A stretch of DNA of 64,000 nucleotides, taken from Acidimicrobiales bacterium. GTDB lineage: Bacteria > Actinomycetota > Acidimicrobiia > Acidimicrobiales > Aldehydirespiratoraceae. Location of the stretch: contig JAWKIR010000002.1 in NCBI GenBank assembly GCA_041394245.1, positions 2,542,001-2,606,000 on the forward strand, read 5' to 3'. This document shows, piece after piece, positions 63,742 through 64,000 of this stretch. Under the pieces are notes generated by a model. The model ran no database searches, was not told the DNA's origin, and saw nothing but the letters and a program-made list of their open reading frames with translations. The translations under genes were made by a program, and so were the position numbers. Numbering within the stretch: position 1 is the stretch's first letter; each line of letters opens with the position of its first letter.

Positions 63742-64000
63742 TCAGTCGTCATCGCCGGTCCGGGCCAGGTGCTGGGCATCATCGTCGGCGTCGAGATCGT
63801 CGGCGATCCCGTCGATCTGGGTGACGAGATCCGCGAGCAGGCCGTCGACCGCGTCGAGGGCCGAGTCGGCATCGAGTGTCTCGGTCGCCTGAGGGGGCGG
63901 TGTGGTGCTGGTGGGCACCGGGACCGTCGTGGTCGCGGTGACGCTCGGTGAGGGTGCGGAGTCGCGGCACGAGGTGGCCACGAGTGTGGCGACGACCACC
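63742..64000 (-). CDS. Small lipoprotein (5' end at or beyond the window edge)
   Basis: At least 85 residues on the minus strand, with the start at or beyond the window end. The visible N-terminus LVATSC is a lipobox, followed by Thr/Pro-rich linker (TVPVPTSTTPPPQ) and an acidic tail. Because the sequence stops at the edge, the true start may lie further upstream. It precedes the secreted helical gene on the same strand by 33 bases. Confidence 0.6.
   Translation of the reverse strand, partial: VVVATLVATSCRDSAPSPSVTATTTVPVPTSTTPPPQATETLDADSALDAVDGLLADLVTQIDGIADDLDADDDAQHLARTGDDD

Overview
The window is a compact, GC-rich, plasmid- and phage-free stretch of chromosome from a free-living actinobacterium. 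Two WhiB-family regulators, an sdhCAB operon with a single cytochrome b subunit, a DivIVA-like coiled-coil protein, UPF0182, a DUF2342-type metalloprotease, an ECF sigma/anti-sigma pair next to tatA, and many leaderless starts (TANNNT followed by 6-8 bases and then the start codon) all point there. An Acidimicrobiia-like lineage fits best, but that placement is inference. No tRNA, rRNA, insertion sequence, integrase or CRISPR array was seen.

Layout. 1-3.6 kb: two half-ABC exporters, the first cut by the window edge, converging on a GT87-like membrane glycosyltransferase. 3.7-8.1 kb: malate dehydrogenase, a ClgR/PopR-like regulator, two ClpP paralogues, an Fpg/Nei glycosylase, an SCP2 protein and an RDD membrane protein. 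8.1-13.1 kb: a secreted redox/lipoprotein group (di-haem DUF1111 protein, beta-helix lipoprotein, cupredoxin), a thioesterase and an unknown. 13.1-15.4 kb: a DUF368 (PopT-type) membrane protein divergent from an alpha/beta hydrolase. 15.4-20.5 kb: a gene-free region with strong hairpins, then a 1267-residue cyclase-ATPase-TPR protein resembling soluble adenylyl cyclase, and a secreted unknown. 20.5-24.0 kb: sdhCAB. 24.1-32.7 kb: a GH2-like protein, then a MoxR-type ATPase and its VWA partner, split by a minus-strand TetR-MaoC-GH1-like cluster. 32.7-40.1 kb: a giant GAF/PAS/GGDEF/EAL protein, WhiB, TatA, ECF sigma, anti-sigma and a second WhiB. 40.4-45.8 kb: an operon of a small protein, ROK kinase, polyphosphate kinase, Nudix hydrolase and MFS transporter. 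45.7-53.8 kb: metalloprotease, SDR protein, a degenerate HtrA, MoaE, MreB, a HEAT protein and a PDZ-Lon protease. 53.9-64 kb: DivIVA-like protein, UPF0182, a GH13 sugar phosphorylase, an LTD-like lipoprotein, a glutamate-synthase-like FMN protein and two secreted proteins.

Most notable points: (1) a ClpP pair with an adjacent PopR-like regulator ending in LAA and a PopR-operator-like palindrome upstream; (2) mreB and the GH13 phosphorylase both appear to start at CTG; (3) three enzyme-like proteins (GH2, GH1, HtrA) lack catalytic residues; (4) the DivIVA-like protein ends in a Cys/His motif like that of phage head-morphogenesis proteins; (5) at least 17 genes carry the same leaderless promoter layout. 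I did not find a defence island or any other clearly new multi-gene system.
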